Shown piece by piece: positions 58,258-64,000 of a stretch of DNA of 64,000 bases (position 1 is the stretch's first letter; every line of letters begins with the position of its first letter). The translations under genes were made by a program, and so were the position numbers. The DNA lies in the NCBI GenBank assembly GCA_037954665.1, contig JBBMOL010000058.1:3760928-3824927 (forward strand), written 5' to 3'. Source of the DNA: Laguncularia racemosa. Its lineage: Eukaryota; Streptophyta; Magnoliopsida; Myrtales; Combretaceae. The notes beneath the pieces were generated by a model. It worked only from the letters and a program-made list of their open reading frames with translations. It ran no database searches and was not told the origin of the DNA.

Positions 58258-58715
58258 AGTTCCTGTAGAAAAGATTAGTACTAACACAAATATATATAAT
58301 TAAGCCTCACGATACACTCCCTTACGAGTTTCGCTCAAAGGATAATATCACACAGTCACTCGTGTATTCTCACAAGCAATGATGATATCAACTCACCAAT
58401 TCCTCTTCTCAATTCTCTTGGAACTAACCCAAACTACACCAATTCCCTTCCGTAGAATTCAAAACAACTCTAGGGCTCGAAATTTTTTTCCTCTTTTTCT
58501 TTCAGATTTTTTTTTTGTTTGCTGCTCTTGATCACGTTCCCCTTTTTTTTGTCGTGATTCTTCCTTTTTTTTGTAACAAAATTGAATAATAGGTACTACA
58601 CTTTAAATAGACAATTAACACTATGAAATTGAATACAAACAATTGATATGAACGATTGGAGCTAGGGTTTTGATGTTACCTTCCTCAAACCGAACTGATG
58701 TTTTAACAAACCTAG
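58258..58715 (-). other. Leader of element C
   Basis: T-rich (plus view) with several poly-T runs at 58490-58575, i.e. A-rich leader RNA. No frame. Confidence 0.6.
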
Positions 58716-58759
58716 GCTCTGATACCAAACTGATACGAAATCGGTTTGCTCTGATACCA
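58716..58759 (-). other. Tandem primer-binding sites of element C
   Basis: PBS2 GCTCTGATACCA at 58716-58727 and PBS1 GCTCTGATACCA at 58748-58759, both perfect, 32 bases apart. Between them lies a second LTR terminus, TGATACGAAATCGG from 58731. Confidence 0.9.
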
Positions 58760-59719
58760 AACTGATATGAACCACGCCAACGTGTGACGAAACCCAATAC
58801 CAATACATTCGGAATTTTGCTACCCAAGATGCCAAACACACTCAAGTGGAAACCGCGACCGTTGCCTATAAGTGAGACAAGAACCTTGGTATAATATGTA
58901 GATGCCACAATCGGGATGAAAGACCGATTGATAAGTCGGGATGAACGCCACGGAATAAAAATCCGATAAGTTCTAGATTAGTTCTTTAAAGAACCAGGAG
59001 AGGAATTCTCTCCAAAGTGTTTTCAAACTTCAATGTTGTATGTTCTATCTTCTATCTTGTATCTAAACCCTAGGAGCTATATATTAGGGTTTACAATTCG
59101 TAACAATGAAGGCCCAAAACGACATAACATCATTAAGTTGCGTAAAAATAACAAAATAGTGACGTAAAGGCCGGCGGCGTTGAAATGAAGGTTGGCGGCC
59201 TTGGAGCCGGCGTAAGCATATACATGATCGGCGTTGGAGATGTACACGACCGTATACTTCTAGTCGTGTATCTTTCTGTGGAAATCTTGACAATATACAC
59301 GACCGTGTACTTCTAGTCATGTATTTTTCTGTGGAAATCTTGACAACATACACGACTGTGTACTTCTAGTCGTGTATCTTTCTATGGAAATTATTGACAC
59401 CATACACGGCCGTGCCTTTGAACCGTGTATGATTCTGTGTAACCTCCAGACTCCTACACGGCCGTGCCTTGTAAAGACACGCCCTCTTCAACCCATATCC
59501 GTTATGACTTGTACAAGAGCAAGGGCATTCCCATGGTTGTTCCAATCCTTTCCAACTTCATGATTGCTCCAATCCTTTCCGACTTCATGAACATCCTTTA
59601 TCAACCCGTTAAGTGCTTCCTTTAATCGTTTCGCTCGAGTTCTTGTGATCGGTCCAGGTGGCACTTCAAGAGGATCTACATTCGATCTTCTGGCTTGGCT
59701 CCCATCATGGCTCTCATCA
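58731..59719 (-). repeat. 5' LTR of element C, long form
   Basis: Counted from the outer terminus 58731; the short form would start at 58763 (TGATATGAACC). Ends GGCTCTCATCA at 59719. Includes the 53-base array (about 59241-59400) and the ITRTRAKRLKE coding tail. Confidence 0.88.
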
Positions 59720-60147
59720 TCGTTGTTGCGATTATTGTAGATGTTGTTGCAGCTACTGTTGTCATCATGATTGTTGTTGCTGCTGCTATTGGAGTCGTGG
59801 TTGCTGTCATCATTTGGATCGTCATTGCTGCTGCCGTTGCTGTGTTCATCACTACCACTATCATTGGGTGGCTGTTGTTGTCGTTGTTGTAGTTGCTGAA
59901 TCATTGTCGCCACCGCCATTGCCGTCGTTACTATGGTTGTTGTTGCCTCTTTCGTTGGGAAGGAAGACAAGATGGACACGATGTCCAGTCGCTATCCATT
60001 ACCCTAGCCTCGATGCCACCGCCATTGCTGTTGGGATCGTAGTCACTGATTTTCTCATCGTCCGAGTCGCTTTTGTTGCTGTCCTCTTCGTTGTCGTGAT
60101 TGTCATAGTTGCTAGCATGGTCCGAGTTCCTCGTTGTCACTGCTGTG
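59720..60147 (-). other. Triplet-rich stretch with Asn/Asp/Ser/Gln-rich frame
   Basis: Minus strand: IQQLQQRQQQPPNDSGSDEH, SNSSSNNNHDDNSSCNNIYN, ending NNRND at the element C junction and continuing at 52957. CAA/AAC/AGC repeats dominate. An upstream frame (60140-59931) has EEDSNKSDSDDEKISDYDPN. It may be a repeat-expanded leader or gag N-terminus of an older element, or a host low-complexity exon; no start or partner domain seen. Confidence 0.45.
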
Positions 60148-60976
60148 TGATGTGCCTAAAAGGGGATTAAGCATAATCAAATAGAGCAAAAACCAACCCT
60201 AAATGCAATAAACCAAATCCGATTTAATAAGCTAGGACTTTTGTAATTCCTAAAGGGGTGCAAGGAGATCCAAATTTAATAACTTATAAATTATTAAACC
60301 GCAATGATCAAGTCCTTAAAACAAACTAATCAAACTTGAATTGCCATGTGAATTCAAGAACAACAACACGAATCACTTCCGAGATCCCCTTTTATAATAC
60401 TGCAACTCACGATTCAAAATGACAAGCAATTGTTGATGGTGAATAACAAGTATGATAAGTACTCAAAATAAGCACACTATTTCGAATTGATACTAACTTA
60501 AATCTGACCAAGAAATGTTTCAATCCAACCCTAGATATTACACATTAGAGAAGAAAAGAAAACACAATGATTAGAAATTGATATAACTCACAATTTCAAT
60601 TGTTGCACTCACCACATTCTCAACTCTTGGGATTGAAATTGATAAGAGGAAATTGAACTAGGATAACCTTAAGCTCTCTCACGTAAAAGTGATGTGTTTA
60701 ACCTAAAAATTGGCCTCCTCAAAACCCTACTTAAGCAAGTATTTATACTTGCTCCCTTTCGGGTTAGAAAGTCCACAAAATTACAACTATGCCACTTTTA
60801 GGGTGGCCAGTCCTAAATGAAAATTACAAACAAATGGAACTGTCCCAAAAGAAATTATAACATAAAATGGTCCAAAGAACAATTACAAAGTACAAAAATA
60901 ATATAATTCTTCAAGAGCCAATGCTTCAAAGTGAAATCAAGCACAACGGCCTTTGGATGCAAATATGATGATGTCC
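60148..60976 (-). repeat. LTR-B, interrupted by element F
   Basis: Plus view TGATGTGCCTAAAAGGGG, colinear with 23473-24300 up to GATGATGTCC, where LTR-F starts. TATA box 60740-60747 (minus). The remaining about 180 bases should lie beyond element F. Confidence 0.88.
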
Positions 60977-61737
60977 TGATGAGGATCAGCTAGCATGAAA
61001 AAGGAAGGAGCTAAAATTCCATGATCCATTACATTGCATTAGAGGCCCGATGACCCGAGTTAGAGCTAAAAGAATGAACGAAGCTCTACAGGGATTAGTC
61101 ATGGACTTGCAAGCCAAGGAATCAAGCTACACTGAAGGAGCACATACATATGTCAACTTGATTCACATGACCATGGAAGGATGAAATAATTTAGGGACAT
61201 TAAATATTTGCATAGACCGCTACACTAGAGGATACATTCGGTTTTGTTAATGTTTATTTTTATTTGTTAGTTTGTTATTTATGTTATTTAGTTGCCTACT
61301 TGGTGACATAAGGATAGAATAGGCAACTTAGGATTTTTAGTATTTGTTTTGGTTTGTAATTTATATTATTTAGTTGCCTACTCGGTTACATGAGGATAAG
61401 GTAACAAATAGAATAGGTAACTTAGGATTTCTATATTATGTTGTGTGCTATATATATGACCGTGCTAGGGGCCGGTAACGAAGACAACTTTGATATATGA
61501 AAACACATCTTTTTCGTGAGATAAAAAATTCCTCTTTTTTGTTCTTTTGCAAAAGAACTTTTCTATAGGATTCTTAATCGAATTACTAGGAATAACTTTT
61601 GATAACTTAGGTTATAGTCAACGGGTTTGATTGGGGTCTAATTATGCATCGCTTATTCAAGACGATCCTCCGGGTAATTGAAACCAACTAGCATCGTTGA
61701 GGTTCTAGGTTTAATATACCTAGGGTTTCGTGCATCA
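60977..61737 (+). repeat. 5' LTR of element F
   Basis: TGATGAGGATCAGC to TTTCGTGCATCA, 761 bases. TATATATA at 61449-61456 is the likely TATA box. It has no telo-box palindrome, unlike A and B. Confidence 0.85.
60978..61184 (+). other. LTR-F encoded C-terminal peptide
   Basis: Frame from the LTR start: DEDQLA, a TGA (probably from CGA), KRKELKFHDPLHCIRGPMTR, VRAKRMNEALQGLVMDLQAK, stop at 61182-61184. The GPMTRVRAKRM block aligns with GPITRTRAKRL of family C. Confidence 0.75.
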
Positions 61738-61739
61738 TT

Positions 61740-61751
61740 TGGTATCAGAGT
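61740..61751 (+). other. Primer-binding site of element F
   Basis: TGGTATCAGAGT, one mismatch at the last base, two bases from the LTR. Single copy. Confidence 0.88.
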
Positions 61752-62402
61752 TTCAACTTCTTGAATCAAGTAAATTCTATCCTTTTCTTTAATTTGTCTG
61801 TTGTTCTTTTCCATAGTCATCTGTTGTTGTTTTTTTCCATAGTTGTCTGTTGTTCTTTTCCATATTCATATCTGAAAAAAAAATTCGTATAAAAAAATTT
61901 TATTGTTTTTTCCATATTCATTTGTTCTTTTCCTTATTTATATCTGAAAAAAAAAATTGTATAAAAAGAAATTTTGTTCTTTTCCATATTTGTCTGTTGT
62001 CTTTTCCATATTCATAGACAAAAGTCATATATATATATATAAAAAAAAATTTCATACTTGTTCGGTCATTACAATCCATTAGGGTCGAAGGTATTTAGGT
62101 TTTCTTGAATAATCAATTGTGTTCAATTCATAGCTTATCTACAAAAAAAAAAAAAAATCAAATTCGGTTGCAAAAGAAACAATCAAGAACCGAAATTCAA
62201 AAAAAAAAAAAAAAAAGGAATTCGGCCTTGAAAGAATTACAATTGCCGAAATCACAAGATAGCTTCTTAAATTGTCAATTACATAATTGGTTGAGTGGAA
62301 TTATGAGCATATCATTTGTGAGCAATATACGAGTGAGTGTGAGGAACATACTTATATATTTTTTATAATTGTGATCGTAACTTACTGCAAATTATTAGAA
62401 TT
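61752..62402 (+). other. Leader of element F with tandem repeats and poly-A
   Basis: Repeated CTGTTGTTCTTTTCCATA units at about 61796-62010, then a TATATATA tract and two poly-A runs (62141-62157 and 62200-62217). No frame supported; the 87-codon frame at 62105 is Lys-rich low complexity. Confidence 0.65.
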
Positions 62403-64000
62403 ATGTTGGGACAGAACACTAATGCAGGAGAAAGTCAGGTGATGTTTGAGGAATTGATGGGGGAGATGAAGAGGATCTTAACAGGAGAACTAGAGTAGAT
62501 CCATGACATGATGGATAGGATGGAAAGGAGTAGGGAACTGTCTAGCAATACCACTGTTAGGCAAGGAGTAGGTAGACATAATAGGGGAGGAGTCAGGATA
62601 GATGAAGAAGAGGAATTTGATTTTAGAGATTACCAACACGTGAGGGATAGGGGAAGTATCTAGAAGCGTGATAGTAATTTAGGGAGTATTAAGTTGAAAA
62701 TCCCAACTTTTTAGGGAAAGAATGATCCAGAATTGTATTTAGAATGGGAGAGGAAGATGGATCATGTCTTTGAATGTCACAACTACATTGAGGAAAAAAA
62801 GATAAAATTAGCTGCAGTAGAGTTTTCATATTACGCTAATGTATGGTGGGATCAATTGGTGCGTAATAGGCATAGGTATGGAGAGTGACCTGTTAGCACT
62901 TGGGAGGAGATGAAAAAGATCATACAAAAGCGTTTTATTCCTAGTCACTATCATAAGGACTTAGGAAAGTCCAAGTGTTGACTCAGGGGAATAATAGTGT
63001 AGAGGATTATTACAAAGAGTTGGAGATGGCCATAATTAGGGTGAGAATTGAGGAGGATGATGAGGCCACTATGGCTAGATTCATCAATGGATTCAATCGG
63101 GAGATAGCTGATGTAGTAGATCTTCACCATTACTTAGATATGGAAGAGTTACTGTATAGAGCTATTAAAGTAGAGCGGCAGCTCAAATATAGGAGTGAGT
63201 AGAGGACTGGCTCAACTTCCAAAACTCCATGGAAATCTACGTAGAAGAGAAACTCCACTGATTCAAAGCTTAAGGAGGACGTGAGGGCTAAGAATCTAGT
63301 TGCTGCACCTAAGGGAAAGACTGACACTAAACCCCCTTCCAGGACGAGAGATATAAAGTGTTTTAGGTGTCAGCGATTTGGGCACATTTCATCCGATTGT
63401 CCAAATCAGAGGGCTATGATTATCAATGATATTGGGGATGTAGAGAGAGTGAGCTCTAAGGATAAGGAGGAGTCACCATCATAGGAGTATGAAGATGTTG
63501 ACTTAGAGGGACCTGTGAGTGGCGAGTTGTATGTTACGAGGAGAGTGCTTAGTGTACAACCTTAGGAGGATGGTGAGGGGATTCAGCGTGAACATATTTT
63601 TCATACATAGTGTCATGTGCAGGGTAGAGTATGTAGCTTGATAATTGATAGTGGCAGCTGCACTAATGTTGTTAGCACTTTTCTAGTAGAAAAGATGCAA
63701 TAGAAAGTAGTAAAGCATCTTAGACCATATCGATTGTAGTGGTTGAGTGATTGTGGGGAGGTTAAGGTGACCAAGTAGGTACTTATAGCCTACTCTATAG
63801 GGAGTTACAAAGATGAGGTTATGTGTGATGTGGTACCTATGCAGGCTAGCCACATCTTGTTAGGGCGACGTTGGTAGTTTGATAGGAAGGTTATATATGA
63901 TGGGTATAAGAATCATTATTCTTTTGTTTTAAACAAAAGGAAGGTGGTTCTTACTCCATAGAAACCATGGGAAGCTTGCGAAGACCAACTAAAAATTGCC
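62403..64000 (+). pseudogene. gag-pro: Gag-protease of element F, decayed, right-truncated
   Basis: ATG at 62403 starts MLGQNTNAGESQVMFEEL. Gag domain: DPELYLEWERKMDHVFECHN, VEFSYYANVWWDQLVRNRHR, KKIIQKRFIPSHYHKDL, then a one-base frameshift near 62965 before KVQVLTQGNNSVEDYYKELE. ATMARFINGFNREIADVVDL; zinc knuckle CFRCQRFGHISSDCPN (about 63358-63405) intact. Protease LIIDSGSCTNVV with DSG at 63647-63655, then CDVVPMQASHILLG. About ten TAG/TAA/TGA codons, most at positions where relatives have Gln, Arg or Trp. Confidence 0.86.

Larger units (their letters stand above)
52958..59719 (-). mobile_element. Element C: CRM-like gypsy element with internal pol deletion
   Basis: LTRs 52958-53959 (3') and 58731-59719 (5'). 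Flanks AATGG and AACGA (minus view) agree at 3 of 5 with transitions only, an eroded TSD. Encodes gag, protease, the start of RT, then directly the integrase core: the RT palm, RNase H and integrase zinc domain are missing. A solo LTR-A sits inside gag. Two PBS copies in tandem. Confidence 0.88.
60977..64000 (+). mobile_element. Element F: CRM-like gypsy element, 5' part
   Basis: 5' LTR, PBS, leader, gag and protease start on the plus strand, running off the right edge. Left flank TGTCC (60972-60976) is the expected TSD. Whether pol is present cannot be seen. Confidence 0.88.

Noticed and set aside
57319..58287. 322-codon ORF as one gene
   Set aside because: The N-terminal part is gag of element C; the C-terminal part is solo LTR-A sequence past the TSD TCTAC.
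59658..60170. 170-codon Cys/Val-rich plus-strand ORF
   Set aside because: Complement of CAA/CAG/AAC repeats; a shadow of the Asn-rich minus-strand frame.

Overview
This is plant nuclear DNA made almost wholly of nested, decayed LTR retrotransposons. The evidence is plant-type primer-binding sites (TGGTATCAGAGC, the complement of the initiator Met-tRNA 3' end), Ty3/gypsy and Ty1/copia polyproteins, 5-bp target-site duplications (TSDs) and strong AT richness. I find no convincing host gene, tRNA, rRNA or CRISPR array. The setting looks like pericentromeric or other heterochromatin of a flowering plant; the species cannot be told from the sequence.

Layout, left to right. 1-2393: 5' end of a minus-strand gag-type element (family B). 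2394-4043: an old LTR (family D) and AT-rich sequence. 4044-39596: a Tekay-like chromovirus (element T) with LTRs of about 3.65 kb, split by a Russian-doll series of insertions: A1 (4492-9383), A2 (10278-14449), a solo LTR-C (16303-17208), a solo LTR-A (17642-19855) holding an opposite solo LTR-A (18012-19238), a solo LTR-B (23473-29419) holding a complete family-B element (24306-29241), and element E (31612-35010). 39602-43990: a D-like LTR remnant and two nested terminal-inverted-repeat DNA elements. 44026-48909: a degenerate SIRE-like Ty1/copia element on the minus strand, cut by a minus-strand LTR-D at 48910. 51636-52800: a degenerate CATACA-type array. 52958-59719: element C (minus), with gag, protease, part of RT and integrase, inserted in a triplet-rich Asn-coding stretch and itself carrying a solo LTR-A (56512-57550). 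60148-60976: an LTR-B cut by element F (60977 to the window end, plus strand).

How the parts relate. A, B, C, E and F all have LTRs beginning TGAT. In A, B, C and E, where the gag/pol 3' end is visible, the last coding region runs through the polypurine tract into the 3' LTR; C and F LTRs encode a basic ITRxRAKR-like tail (CRM-like organisation, inferred). A1, A2, B and E lack pol and look like non-autonomous TR-GAG-type derivatives that would need an autonomous relative. Nearly all in-frame stops read as former CAG, CAA or CGA codons, as expected from deamination of methylated cytosine.

The most unusual signal is that LTR families A and C each exist in two lengths, with two primer-binding sites in tandem. 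Flanking TSDs prove that both lengths of LTR were real integration ends. This fits alternative tRNA priming at either site.
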